Source of the DNA: Roseovarius sp. UBA6167
Lineage (GTDB): Bacteria; Pseudomonadota; Alphaproteobacteria; Rhodobacterales; Rhodobacteraceae
Reading direction: 5' to 3'
DNA: 24,983 nucleotides
Assembly: GCA_002428225.1 (NCBI GenBank)
Contig: DIUD01000061.1
Span: 1-24,983, forward strand
Within the stretch, counting starts at the first letter, position 1; every line of letters starts with the position of its first letter. The position numbers and the translations under genes are program-made. The notes beneath the pieces were generated by a model, which saw only the letters and a program-made list of their open reading frames with translations, made no database searches and was not told the DNA's origin. Shown here piece by piece: positions 13,839 through 22,414 of this stretch.

Positions 13839-14756
13839 ATGCAGATCTACCTCCCCATAGCCGAGGTTTCGGTTAACGCCTTCCTGCTTCTGGGGCTGGG
13901 CGGGATCGTGGGGATCCTGTCGGGCATGTTCGGCGTCGGCGGCGGATTCCTGATGACGCCGCTGCTGTTCTTCATCGGCATTCCGCCCGCCGTCGCCGTG
14001 GCGACCGAGGCCAATCAGATCGTCGCCTCGTCCTTTTCCGGGGTGCTCGCCCATCTCAGGCGCAAGACCGTGGATCTCAGAATGGGCACGGTGCTGCTCA
14101 TCGGCGGCCTGATCGGGGCCGCGATCGGGGTGGTGGTCTTCAACTATCTGAAATCGCTGGGACAGGTCGATCTGCTGGTCAAGCTCTGTTACGTCGTCTT
14201 TCTCGGCGTGATCGGCGCGATCATGTTCGGCGAGAGCCTGCGCGCGATCCGCCGCACCCGGCGCGGCGCGGCGCCTGCGCGCAAGCGGCACGGCTGGGTG
14301 CACGGCCTGCCCTTCAAGATGCGCTTTCGCACCTCGGGGCTTTATATCTCGGTCATCCCGCCGGTTCTGGTGGGCGTATGCGTGGGGGTTCTTGCCGCGA
14401 TCATGGGGGTTGGCGGCGGGTTCATCATGGTGCCGGCGATGATCTACCTCCTGGGAATGCCGACCAAGGTGGTCGTTGGAACCTCGCTTTTCCAGATTAT
14501 TTTCGTCACCGCCTTTACCACGCTTCTGCACGCCACCACCAACTACACCGTCGATATCGCGCTTGCGGTGCTGCTGCTTGTGGGCGGGGTGATCGGCGCG
14601 CAGATCGGAACGACGATCGGCACACGGCTGCGGGCCGAACAGCTGCGCATCCTTCTGGCCGTCATGGTGCTGGTGGTCTGCGCCAAGCTGGCGCTTGATC
14701 TGCTGCTGACCCCGTCCGAGCTCTATTCCATCGCCTCCGGCGCGGGGGGGCACTGA
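13839..14756 (+). CDS. TauE/SafE-family membrane permease
   Basis: About 305 residues with eight or so hydrophobic helices. Two internally repeated halves each carry the family glycine motif: GMFGVGGGFLMTPLLFFIG near residue 30 and IMGVGGGFIMVPAMIYLLG near 190. Between them is a basic cytoplasmic loop (RRTRRGAAPARKRHG). The family exports sulfite, sulfoacetate or other organosulfur anions, so a link with the nearby Tpa-like enzyme is possible, but substrate is not readable. Start at ATG 13839 is chosen because the hydrophobic protein begins there; the frame is open 38 codons upstream with non-membrane sequence. The ribosome site is weak. Its stop overlaps the next start by one base. Confidence 0.85.
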   Translation: MQIYLPIAEVSVNAFLLLGLGGIVGILSGMFGVGGGFLMTPLLFFIGIPPAVAVATEANQIVASSFSGVLAHLRRKTVDLRMGTVLLIGGLIGAAIGVVVFNYLKSLGQVDLLVKLCYVVFLGVIGAIMFGESLRAIRRTRRGAAPARKRHGWVHGLPFKMRFRTSGLYISVIPPVLVGVCVGVLAAIMGVGGGFIMVPAMIYLLGMPTKVVVGTSLFQIIFVTAFTTLLHATTNYTVDIALAVLLLVGGVIGAQIGTTIGTRLRAEQLRILLAVMVLVVCAKLALDLLLTPSELYSIASGAGGH

Positions 14757-15511
14757 TGCTGCGTCTGGGGTTTCTCCTGTGCCTTCTGGCCCTGCCCCTG
14801 AAGGCAGAAGAGGTGGTTCTCGGGCTGTCGAGCGACAAGGTGGCGATCACCGCCACATTCGAGGGCCTGGAGATTCTCGTCTTCGGTGCGGTCAAGCGCG
14901 AGGGCCCGATCCCCGAGACCCCCCTCGACGTGGTGATCACCGTGGCCGGGCCGTCGCTGCCCGTCACAGTGTGGCGCAAGGATCGCCGCTTTGGCATCTG
15001 GGTGAATACCGACGAGGTGCGCCTCGACGCGGCCCCCACCTTTTATGCCGTCGCCACCACCGGGCCGCTGGACGGGGTGCTGAGCGCCACCGAGGATCTG
15101 CGCCACCGCATCTCGATCCGACACGCGATCCGCGCGGTTGGCGCGGCGGGCATGACCGAAGAGGCCCGGCGCTTTGCCGAGGCCCTGATTCGAATCCGGC
15201 AGGCGCAGAACGCCTATCAAATGCTGGAAAACACCGTCTCCTTCGACGAGCAGACGCTGTTTCGAACCGAGATCCGGCTTCCGGCCAACCTCACCGAAGG
15301 GAGCTATCCGACGCGCATCTTTCTCACCCGCGAGGGGCGCGTGGTGTCGCAGTTCGAGACGGTGATCGACGTGCACAAGGTCGGGCTGGAGCGTTGGCTC
15401 TTTACCCTCTCGCGCGAGCGGCCGCTGATCTATGGTCTCATGTCGCTCGCCATTGCCATCGCGGCGGGCTGGGGGGCCTCGGCGGCGTTCCGGGTGCTGC
15501 GGCAGGGATAG
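14756..15511 (+). CDS. Membrane-anchored Alph_Pro_TM/TIGR02186-like protein of unknown function
   Basis: 251 residues. Residues 1-18 are a signal peptide (MLRLGFLLCLLALPLKAEE); a periplasmic beta-rich domain follows (ITATFEGLEILVFGAV, then PLDVVITVAGP and VWRKDRRFGIWVN); and a single C-terminal membrane helix spans about 222-244 (LIYGLMSLAIAIAAGW). This layout matches the alphaproteobacterial TIGR02186/Alph_Pro_TM family of unknown role. It overlaps the TauE gene by one base, so the two are co-translated and probably cooperate, perhaps as a periplasmic partner of the permease (inference). Confidence 0.8.
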   Translation: MLRLGFLLCLLALPLKAEEVVLGLSSDKVAITATFEGLEILVFGAVKREGPIPETPLDVVITVAGPSLPVTVWRKDRRFGIWVNTDEVRLDAAPTFYAVATTGPLDGVLSATEDLRHRISIRHAIRAVGAAGMTEEARRFAEALIRIRQAQNAYQMLENTVSFDEQTLFRTEIRLPANLTEGSYPTRIFLTREGRVVSQFETVIDVHKVGLERWLFTLSRERPLIYGLMSLAIAIAAGWGASAAFRVLRQG

Positions 15512-15541
15512 GGCGATTGCGGAAGCATTTGACGGGGTTCT

Positions 15542-15608
15542 CGGCTTGAAAGGCATCGGATCAACGAAAGGCAGCGTGTCCGGCGATCCGCCGACAAGCC
15601 GAACGCTG
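15542..15608. repeat. Overlapping inverted repeats before the sulfotransferase gene
   Basis: CGGCTTG (15542-15548) can pair with CAAGCCG (15595-15601), and CAGCGT (15572-15577) with ACGCTG (15603-15608). The two pairings are interleaved, so they are mutually exclusive or form a pseudoknot. A third short hairpin, CGGCG-ATC-CGCCG (15581-15593), sits within both. They fill the 125-bp spacer ahead of the sulfotransferase start. A regulatory switch is possible but unproven. Confidence 0.35.
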
Positions 15609-15636
15609 CAGATCGGCTGAAAAACAGAGGGTGGCG

Positions 15637-16623
15637 ATGCTTTGGCTTCATATCGGGATGCCCAAGACGGGCACGACGGCGTTGCAGGGCTGGCTGCATG
15701 GACATGCCGATTTCCTGGGCGCGCATGGCATCCGCTACCTCGCAACGGGGCGCGACCGGGGCACCGGGACGGGACGGCTGATCTGCCACAACGCGCTCGC
15801 GATTGCCATGAGCCGGGGCTGGCACGGCCAGCCCGAGACCGCCCCCGAGGCCATGGCGGCCGAGATCGCGGCGCATGAAGGCGCGCAATGCATCCTGTCC
15901 TCGGAGATGTTCTTTGGCCGCGACCTGACGCCGCTGCGCCAGCGCTACCTGTCGCGGATCGCCACGCCGCTGCGGGTTTTCGTCTATCTGCGCCGGTTCG
16001 ACGATTTCATCGAGGCCGATTACAAACAGCGCGCCAAGAACGGCCTGCCCACGGGCGGAGCCGAGCGCTTCGTTGCCGAACGTCTCGAACGGATCGAGGC
16101 GGACCCGGACTATCTCAACTACGGCACGGCGTTCGAGCGGATCAAGGCGCAGCTTCCGGGGGCCGAGATCGTGCCGCGGCTTTACCTGCGCGACGAGATG
16201 GCGGGCGGCAACGTGATCCCCGATTTCCTCTCGGTCCTTGGTGTGGACCCCGACACCGTGCCCTTGCCCAAGGTCGCCGCCAACCGCTCGCTGTCGCGCG
16301 TTGCGAGCGAGGCGCTCGGCCTTTTCGACGAGCGCGCGGGCTATGACAGGAAGGCCCGTCGTCGCCTTGGCCGCGCCCTGCAACAAAGCGGCGACGCGCG
16401 GCTTTATGCCAGCGGCGACGTTCTCTTGCCGCGAGAGCGCGCGCGCATCAACACCATGCTGGAGGCGCGCAACGCCGCAATGCGGGCCGAGTTCTTCGCC
16501 GGGCGCGCGCGGCTTTTCCCCCCCGCCCCGCCGGGCGCAGAGCGCCTGCGCGGCCATCCGGGCGAGTTGGAGGATTTCCAACACGCGCTGCGCGCGATCC
16601 TGCGGCTGACGCGAGGGGGATGA
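15637..16623 (+). CDS. Sulfotransferase-family protein
   Basis: 328 residues. The N-terminus MLWLHIGMPKTGTTALQGWL is the 5'-phosphosulfate loop that holds PAPS (residues 5-17). The region VYLRRFDDFIEADYKQRAKNG near residue 120 occupies the place of the 3'-phosphate motif (Arg present, the usual Ser less clear). The C-terminal half is not typical of any characterised sulfotransferase. It probably transfers sulfate to a sugar or other hydroxyl in a surface glycan, given its glycosyltransferase neighbours. ATG 15637 lies about 5 bases after AGAGGG; a GTG at 15631 is inside that site. The gene ends 4 bases from a convergent one. Confidence 0.8.
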   Translation: MLWLHIGMPKTGTTALQGWLHGHADFLGAHGIRYLATGRDRGTGTGRLICHNALAIAMSRGWHGQPETAPEAMAAEIAAHEGAQCILSSEMFFGRDLTPLRQRYLSRIATPLRVFVYLRRFDDFIEADYKQRAKNGLPTGGAERFVAERLERIEADPDYLNYGTAFERIKAQLPGAEIVPRLYLRDEMAGGNVIPDFLSVLGVDPDTVPLPKVAANRSLSRVASEALGLFDERAGYDRKARRRLGRALQQSGDARLYASGDVLLPRERARINTMLEARNAAMRAEFFAGRARLFPPAPPGAERLRGHPGELEDFQHALRAILRLTRGG

Positions 16624-16627
16624 CAGG

Positions 16628-18631
16628 TCAGGCGCTGTTGCGCATCAGCCGCGCGCGCCGGTTGGCGTAGCGTTGCTGGTTGGGGGCGATTTCGGCGGCG
16701 CGCTCGAGGGCCGCCACCGCCGCCGCCTCATCGCCCATGTCGCGGCACAGACCGGCAAGGATCGCGTGCAACTCGGCGGTGCTGTCATCCATCGCCGCCG
16801 CCCTTGCCATCGCCGCGCGCGCGGCCCCCGGATTGCCCGCCTCGCGGTGGATATGCCCGGTCAGGAAGTGCCAGAAGGCGTGATCGGGGGCATGGGCGCG
16901 GCAGGTCTCCATGTGCCGCAGGGCGCCCGCGTGATCGCCGCGCAGGCACAGGATCTCGGCCTGCCGCTTGTGGATCAGCGGCTCTTCGGGGCTGACCTCG
17001 AGCGCCGCGCGATTGCGCGCGAGCGCCTCATCGAGCCGCCCCGCCCGCGCCTCGAGCAGCGCGCAGAAACTGTCGGGCAGGGTGTCGGGGGCAAAGCGCG
17101 CATCCCCCTCGATCCGGGCGCGCAGGGCATCGAGATCGGCTCTTGACGCCAGAAGCCGCGCCACCTTGCCCTCCATCGAGAACCATGGCCATTCGATCGC
17201 AATGGTCGAGAGATCCGCCGCGCGGCGGCGCAGGATGCGCCCCTGCTGCACGAGGATATTGGTCTGCTGATAGGGGATCGGCAGCATCAGGATGGTGTCA
17301 CGGTCGAACGGCAGGGTGGCGCCGGGGCGCAGCCGCCCGCGCTTTATCATGAAGGTGCCGATCACGGTGACATCGGGCAGCATCGGCTTTTGCCAGAAGG
17401 CGCGCAGAAAGGCGCGCCGCGCGCGGTGCCGCTGGCCAAGCGCGCCGCGGATATGCGCCTCGACGGCAAGCGCGGTGACATGATTCTCCTGCCACTGATG
17501 GGGATGGGCGAGCGCCGCCTTTACATGGCCGAGCGCCGCCTCCCATTTGTGCAGATACATGCCGCCAATCGCCTGCATCAGCGGCAAAAAGGCATTGTCG
17601 GCCCCCGCCTCAAGGATCGCCTCGCCGATCTCCCACGCGGCCTCGACGCGGTCGGTCTCCTGAAGGCGGCGGGCGAGCTTGATATAGACATGCGCGGCCT
17701 CGCTGGGGGTGATGAACCGGTCCACCCCCTGGCGAAACCGCGCGAGCACGCGGTCATAGGCGGCGTCGCGCTCGGCCAGCGTCATCACCTCGTGAAAGCA
17801 CTTGCGCTCCTGCCCGCTCAGCCGCGCGGCGGCGCGGCTGAAGGCGCTGATCGGCGGGGCTATTATCTCGGTCGCGCGCGACATGGCGAAAAGCTCCAGG
17901 AAATCGCGCTGCACCGGCTTGCAATCGCTCAGGTCCACCAGGTCGTCGATGGCGCGCACCTGGCTGTGCGCCGCCGTGAAGCGCGCGACGCTCTCGGGCT
18001 GGTCGGAAAACACCAGCGCGCCCGCATCCGGGTTCTTTTCCAGATAGGCAGAGTAAAGCTCGTCAGGCTCGATCTTGGCGGGCCATTCCTTGTGTTTCCA
18101 CGGCTCCTCGTTGAGGATGTCGCCGCGGCGGATGTGATAGGCGATGGTGCGTCCCTGCCCCGCCATGGCGGCCTCGATCCCGGCCATGTGCCGGGCGACC
18201 ACGGGGTTGAAGCCGATCCGGTCGATAAAGCCGCGAAACCGTCCGCGCAGATCGGTGGCATCCTCCCAGGGGAATTCCACGATCTCGAACCCCTCGTCGA
18301 GCAGCACATGCCCGCCGCCCACGAGATGGGCCTCGAGGCGGTCGGGGGTCTTGTCCTTGAGAAAGGCCCAGAGCGGCCTGGTCTTGGCATCGAGCGCCTC
18401 GAAGGCGTCATTGCCGATGAAATGCCGCGCGATGAAGCCCGTGTCGAACAGGTCCGAGGGCGTGTCGAGCCTGGGCGCCATCGCCCCGCGCGGAAACCAG
18501 TTGATGCGGAAATCGGTGCCGTAATCCTCGGCCAGACGGATGCTGTTGAGCATCATCAGCAGCCGCGCGCCAAGCTGATCCTTCCTCAGCCCGATGAAGA
18601 AACCGCGCGCCGGATCGGGGGCTTTCGACAT
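16628..18631 (-). CDS. Fucosyltransferase-like glycosyltransferase with C-terminal TPR region
   Basis: 667 residues. The N-terminal half (about 1-330) contains AYHIRRGD at 164-171, the HxRRxD motif of the fucosyltransferase superfamily (GT11, GT23, O-FucT), followed by LVFSDQPESVARF and DFLELFAMSRATEIIAPPISAFSRAAARL, which matches the donor-binding pattern of that group. The C-terminal half is helical and Ala-rich with tetratricopeptide-like repeats (for example EPLIHKRQAEILCLRGDHAG, then AVAALERAAEIAPNQQ). The call on activity is by motif only. The start ATG 18629-18631 has AAAAGG 7 bases upstream; the frame is open further, into a divergent gene. It has its own promoter-like region and is the only minus-strand gene in the cluster. 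Confidence 0.7.
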   Translation of the reverse strand: MSKAPDPARGFFIGLRKDQLGARLLMMLNSIRLAEDYGTDFRINWFPRGAMAPRLDTPSDLFDTGFIARHFIGNDAFEALDAKTRPLWAFLKDKTPDRLEAHLVGGGHVLLDEGFEIVEFPWEDATDLRGRFRGFIDRIGFNPVVARHMAGIEAAMAGQGRTIAYHIRRGDILNEEPWKHKEWPAKIEPDELYSAYLEKNPDAGALVFSDQPESVARFTAAHSQVRAIDDLVDLSDCKPVQRDFLELFAMSRATEIIAPPISAFSRAAARLSGQERKCFHEVMTLAERDAAYDRVLARFRQGVDRFITPSEAAHVYIKLARRLQETDRVEAAWEIGEAILEAGADNAFLPLMQAIGGMYLHKWEAALGHVKAALAHPHQWQENHVTALAVEAHIRGALGQRHRARRAFLRAFWQKPMLPDVTVIGTFMIKRGRLRPGATLPFDRDTILMLPIPYQQTNILVQQGRILRRRAADLSTIAIEWPWFSMEGKVARLLASRADLDALRARIEGDARFAPDTLPDSFCALLEARAGRLDEALARNRAALEVSPEEPLIHKRQAEILCLRGDHAGALRHMETCRAHAPDHAFWHFLTGHIHREAGNPGAARAAMARAAAMDDSTAELHAILAGLCRDMGDEAAAVAALERAAEIAPNQQRYANRRARLMRNSA

Positions 18632-18659
18632 GAACAAACCTTTTCCTGTTCGCGGAAAG

Positions 18660-18687
18660 TCTATACACTCGGGCGGGTCGGTCGCAA
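18660..18687 (-). promoter_or_regulatory. Candidate promoter of the TPR glycosyltransferase
   Basis: On the minus strand TTGCGA, 16 bases, then TATAGA: four of six consensus bases in each box. The start point would fall about 22 bases before the ATG, leaving room for the AGGAAAAGG ribosome site. The facing plus-strand gene has no comparable match. Confidence 0.4.
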
Positions 18688-18737
18688 GCACGCCCGCTGC
18701 CGGGCAGTGGAAAAGGGTGAAAAGGGTAACGAGGCAC

Positions 18738-20585
18738 ATGACGGCAGGTTCGAGGCTCTTGCTGAGCACGTTTCTGGTGCGGCCAACCTCTGTATTCGTG
18801 GAATGGCTGGCATGGCATCGCGTGCTCGGGGCGACGGATATTGCCGTCTTCATCGACCGGCGCGAGGCGGCGCATCCGCTGCTTGCCGCGCTTGAGCGGG
18901 CCGGGGTGCTGCGCCCGGTGCCGGTGGCCGTCGATCCCGACACCAAGGAAGAGGCCCGCAATTCGGCGCTGCGCGCGGGTGTGCTCGAGGCCACACAGGG
19001 CGGCGGATACGGGCTTTTTCTCGGGCCGGACGAATATTTCCGCATCCATGCCCCGGCGCAAGACATCCAGGGCCTGATGCGCGATGCGGGGGGCGCGGAT
19101 GTGCTCTCGGTGCCGGTATGCGAGGCCGGGACCGGGGGACAGGAGGCGCATGTGCCGGGGCCGGTGCTGCACCGCTCCCGCCCGGTTGCCCTGCCCGCCG
19201 CGCCAGAGCTTCGCAGCGTGGTGCGGCTTGGCCTTTACGGCGCGCGCACGCCCGAGGTGCCGCTCGGCCCGGTGGCAGGTGACAAGAACGTGAAATGGGT
19301 CGATGGCAGTGGCGCCGAGATGCCCGCGCCCCGTAGCCGCGTCGCCTGGGGCCTCGAGGGCCGCGCACATGGCCACGCGCGCGCCTCGGTGCTGCGCATC
19401 GCAGCACCGACAGCCGAAACCTTCCTGCTCCGGCTTCACGCCCTGCCGGAGAAGCAACACCCCGCGCCCGAACACATCGCCGGGCGGCTGGCCGACCTGG
19501 CCGCAATCACCGGCGAGGCGCATGAACCCGGCGACAGGGCCGGGCAACTGGCCGACGAGATCGCCGCGCTGATGGCCCTGCCCGGCGTGAGCGCGGCGCA
19601 GGAGGCGCTTTGCGCAGAGGAGCGCGCGATGCTGGCGCGGATATTGCCGCAGGCGGCCCCGGATCCTGCCCCTGCCGAAAGCGCCGGGCAGGAGGACGCG
19701 CGCGAAGCCGACGGGCTGCAAGACGACACCCCCGCCGCCGCCCTGCCCGACTGGTTCGCCGAAATCCATACCGGCGGCGCGCGGCAGGGCTTTTATACGC
19801 GGCTCGAAAATCACGCGGTGACGGGAATTTTCCGCGACCCCGCGCGGCTTGTGGTCAGTTTCGACAACCTCTCCAACGTCAACGATCTTTCGCCGGGGCG
19901 CGAGCCATGGGCCTACAAGTTCGTGCGCGAGAATGGCTGCTCGCATATTGCGGTCATGGCGCGGCGCAAGGACTGGTATCGCTGCCCGCAACTGATCGCG
20001 CATCTGCAAAAGCTGGCGGCGGACGGCACTTTCGCGGCCTTCGACAAGGTGTTCCTCACCGGCACCTCGATGGGCGGGTTCGCGGCGCTGGCCTTTGCCT
20101 CGCTCGCCCCCGGCGCCACGGTCATCGCCTTCAACCCGCAGACCACGCTGGACGAAACGCTGGTGCCGTGGGAGGAACGCTTTGGCATGGGGCGCGCGCG
20201 CGACTGGTCCTTGCCGCATTCCGATTGCGCCTACGAGATCGACGAGGTGGCGCGGGCCTTCGTGCTTTATGATCCGTTCTTCACCCCCGACCGCCGCCAT
20301 GTGGACCGGCTCGAAGGCGACAACGTGATCCGCCTCAAGACATGGTGTTCGGGGCATTTCTCGCCGGTATTTCTGCGCCGCGCAAACCTGCTCAAGCCGA
20401 TCATGCAGCACGCGCTCGACGGCACGCTGACGGCCGACGTCTTCTACCGGCTCTACCGCGAGCGACGGATGCTGCCGTGGTATCGCAAGGCATTGCAGAC
20501 CAACCTGCAAGCGCGCGGGCATGACCGGCTCGCGCGGATCGTCAGCCCCGCCTTTCGCAGGCTCAGACGCGAGGCCGCCGAATGA
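18738..20585 (+). CDS. Fusion of degenerate Glyco_tranf_2_4-like domain and alpha/beta hydrolase-like domain
   Basis: 615 residues. Residues about 1-230 resemble the two downstream glycosyltransferases in outline (FVEWLAWHRVLGATDIAVFID near the start), but the catalytic D-x-D-E motif is GPDE at 96-99 and the conserved KNEGP is missing, so transferase activity is doubtful. A Pro/Ala/Asp-rich linker (about 310-340) leads to a C-terminal domain with VVSFDNLSN, then VFLTGTSMGGFAALAFA, whose S444 in GTSMGG is a serine-hydrolase nucleophile elbow; H540 in CSGHFSP may complete the triad. It may be a deacylase, esterase or acyltransferase acting on the same glycan (inference). Start ATG 18738 has GAGG nearby. 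It overlaps the next gene as ATGA. Confidence 0.65.
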   Translation: MTAGSRLLLSTFLVRPTSVFVEWLAWHRVLGATDIAVFIDRREAAHPLLAALERAGVLRPVPVAVDPDTKEEARNSALRAGVLEATQGGGYGLFLGPDEYFRIHAPAQDIQGLMRDAGGADVLSVPVCEAGTGGQEAHVPGPVLHRSRPVALPAAPELRSVVRLGLYGARTPEVPLGPVAGDKNVKWVDGSGAEMPAPRSRVAWGLEGRAHGHARASVLRIAAPTAETFLLRLHALPEKQHPAPEHIAGRLADLAAITGEAHEPGDRAGQLADEIAALMALPGVSAAQEALCAEERAMLARILPQAAPDPAPAESAGQEDAREADGLQDDTPAAALPDWFAEIHTGGARQGFYTRLENHAVTGIFRDPARLVVSFDNLSNVNDLSPGREPWAYKFVRENGCSHIAVMARRKDWYRCPQLIAHLQKLAADGTFAAFDKVFLTGTSMGGFAALAFASLAPGATVIAFNPQTTLDETLVPWEERFGMGRARDWSLPHSDCAYEIDEVARAFVLYDPFFTPDRRHVDRLEGDNVIRLKTWCSGHFSPVFLRRANLLKPIMQHALDGTLTADVFYRLYRERRMLPWYRKALQTNLQARGHDRLARIVSPAFRRLRREAAE

Positions 20586-21628
20586 CCGCAGCACAGGGTT
20601 TCGCCGCCGCCCTGCCCGTGCCTGCCCTGGGCGGCAGCCATGTCGTCATGACGACGATGAAGAACGAGGGGCCGTTCATGCTCGAATGGGTGGCCCATAA
20701 CCTGTGCCTCGGGGTCACCGGCTTTGTCATCTTCACCAATGATTGCGACGACGGCACCGACCTCATCGCCGACCGGCTGACCGAGCTGGGCTATGCCAGC
20801 CACCGGCCCAACGATGTCTCGGACGGCTCGCCGCCGCAGCACAAGGCGTTGCGGCGCGCCACCGCGCACCCTTGGGTGCAGGGGGCCGAATGGCTCATGT
20901 GCCTCGATGTGGACGAGTTCATCAACCTGCGCGAGGGGGTCGAGACCCTGCCCGACCTGATCGCCGCCATGGGCGATTGCGACGCGGTGTCGTTCGCGTG
21001 GAAGCTGTTCGGCTGCGGCGGGGTCGAGGGCTTTGAGGATCGCCCCGTGACCGGGCAATTCACCCTTGCCGATGCCGAGGACGATCCCGCCAATGGCCGC
21101 GCCACCGGCTTCAAGACGATGTTCCGCAACAACGGGCTGTTTCGCAAGTTCAACCCCCACCGGCCCAAGGGCACACCCGAGGGGCGCGAGGGGGATGTGC
21201 GCTGGTCCGATTGCGGCGGCAACCTGCGGCCCATGGAACAGGTGACGTGGCGCGCCTGGCCGGGGTTCAGCCATCGCTTCGCACGGCTGCACCACTATTC
21301 GGTGCGCTCGATCGACAGCTTCCTGGTCAAGCGCGACCGCGGCCGCACCAACCACATCGCCCGCGAACAGACCGAGCATTACTGGTCCGACATGAACGTG
21401 AACCGGGTCGAGGACCGCAGCATCGCGCCCCATGCCGCGCGGATGCAGCCCATCCTCGACGCGCTGCGCGCCGATCCGGTGCTGGGGATGCTGCACGCGC
21501 GCGCGGTCGATTGGCACCGCAACAAGATAACCGAATTGCGCGCGCGCCCCGGCTGGGAAGAATTCCGCGACTGGCTTCGGGCCAATGCGATCGAGACCAC
21601 CGCGACGATCACGCAACGCGATTACTGA
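20582..21628 (+). CDS. Glycosyltransferase, Glyco_tranf_2_4 type
   Basis: 348 residues, GT-A fold. VVMTTMKNEGPFMLEWVAHN (from about residue 21) binds nucleotide sugar; VIFTNDCDDGTD follows; LDVDEF at 108-113 is the metal-binding D-x-D. FGCGGVEGFED, HRPKG, and HHYSVRSIDSFLVKRDRG are shared with the paralogue at 23428. It transfers a sugar to an unknown acceptor. ATG 20582 overlaps the upstream TGA. A 50-base stretch near the start is almost identical in the paralogue. Confidence 0.85.
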   Translation: MTAAQGFAAALPVPALGGSHVVMTTMKNEGPFMLEWVAHNLCLGVTGFVIFTNDCDDGTDLIADRLTELGYASHRPNDVSDGSPPQHKALRRATAHPWVQGAEWLMCLDVDEFINLREGVETLPDLIAAMGDCDAVSFAWKLFGCGGVEGFEDRPVTGQFTLADAEDDPANGRATGFKTMFRNNGLFRKFNPHRPKGTPEGREGDVRWSDCGGNLRPMEQVTWRAWPGFSHRFARLHHYSVRSIDSFLVKRDRGRTNHIAREQTEHYWSDMNVNRVEDRSIAPHAARMQPILDALRADPVLGMLHARAVDWHRNKITELRARPGWEEFRDWLRANAIETTATITQRDY

Positions 21629-21658
21629 CCGGGGCCGCGCCCCTTTCGAGGACAGACG

Positions 21659-22414
21659 ATGACACAGGACACACCCCTCAAACCGCGGCCCAGACACCGC
21701 AAGAAGCTGATGGGGCGCGGCGGGCCAGTTGCCGCGCTGGCGCGGCTTTCGCAATATTCGGATCGACGTGGCGCGGTGCTTGACGTGGGCGTAAATCGAG
21801 GCACCATCGCGCTTCATCTGGCACGGCTTTACGTCGATCTGCCAATCCATCTGATCGAGCCGATTCCTGCGCAATGCCGCTACCTCGAAGAGCGGTTCGC
21901 GCGCTTTCCCGACCTCAAGGTGCATCAACTCGCGCTGTCGGACCGCAACGGCTCTGCGGCTTTTCACGTCGCCGATCACATCGGCAGCTCCTCGCTCTTC
22001 ACGAATTCCGGCGACGAGGCCGCGCGCCATTCCACCCATGCTGTCGCCGAGACGATTACCGTCGAACTGGCGCGGCTCGATGACTGGTGCGCAGCGCAGG
22101 GCATCTCGCAGGTCTCCTGCATGAAGATCGACGCGCAGGGCAGCGAATTCAGCATCCTGCAAGGGGCCGAACGACTTTTGTCGGAACAGGCGATCGACAT
22201 GCTCATGCTCGAATGGTTCGCGCTGCCGCATTATGACGGTGTGCCGCTTCTTGACGAAATCCTTGGCCTGATGCGCAGCCATGGATACTGGCTTTATGAC
22301 ATATTCCCGTCCAAACGCCTGAAGAACGGGCAATTGCGCTTTGGCGACGCGGTGTTCGTGTCGGATCGGTTCCGCAAGACCCGGATGCCACGAATGAGCG
22401 GTAAACAGTCCTGA
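21659..22414 (+). CDS. FkbM-family methyltransferase
   Basis: 251 residues, SAM-dependent class I methyltransferase. Motif I is VLDVGVNRGTIALHLA at 40-55; IHLIEPIPAQCRYLEERF holds the acidic residue for SAM ribose; KIDAQGSEFSILQGAERLL is the FkbM-typical central motif; LMLEWFALPHYDG follows. FkbM enzymes O-methylate sugars and natural products; in this cluster a glycan hydroxyl is the likely target. GAGGA lies about 7 bases before the ATG. It overlaps the next gene by one base. Confidence 0.87.
   Translation: MTQDTPLKPRPRHRKKLMGRGGPVAALARLSQYSDRRGAVLDVGVNRGTIALHLARLYVDLPIHLIEPIPAQCRYLEERFARFPDLKVHQLALSDRNGSAAFHVADHIGSSSLFTNSGDEAARHSTHAVAETITVELARLDDWCAAQGISQVSCMKIDAQGSEFSILQGAERLLSEQAIDMLMLEWFALPHYDGVPLLDEILGLMRSHGYWLYDIFPSKRLKNGQLRFGDAVFVSDRFRKTRMPRMSGKQS

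Noticed and set aside
17390..18895. 501-codon plus-strand ORF
   Set aside because: Antisense to the HIRRGD/TPR gene; no recognisable domain.
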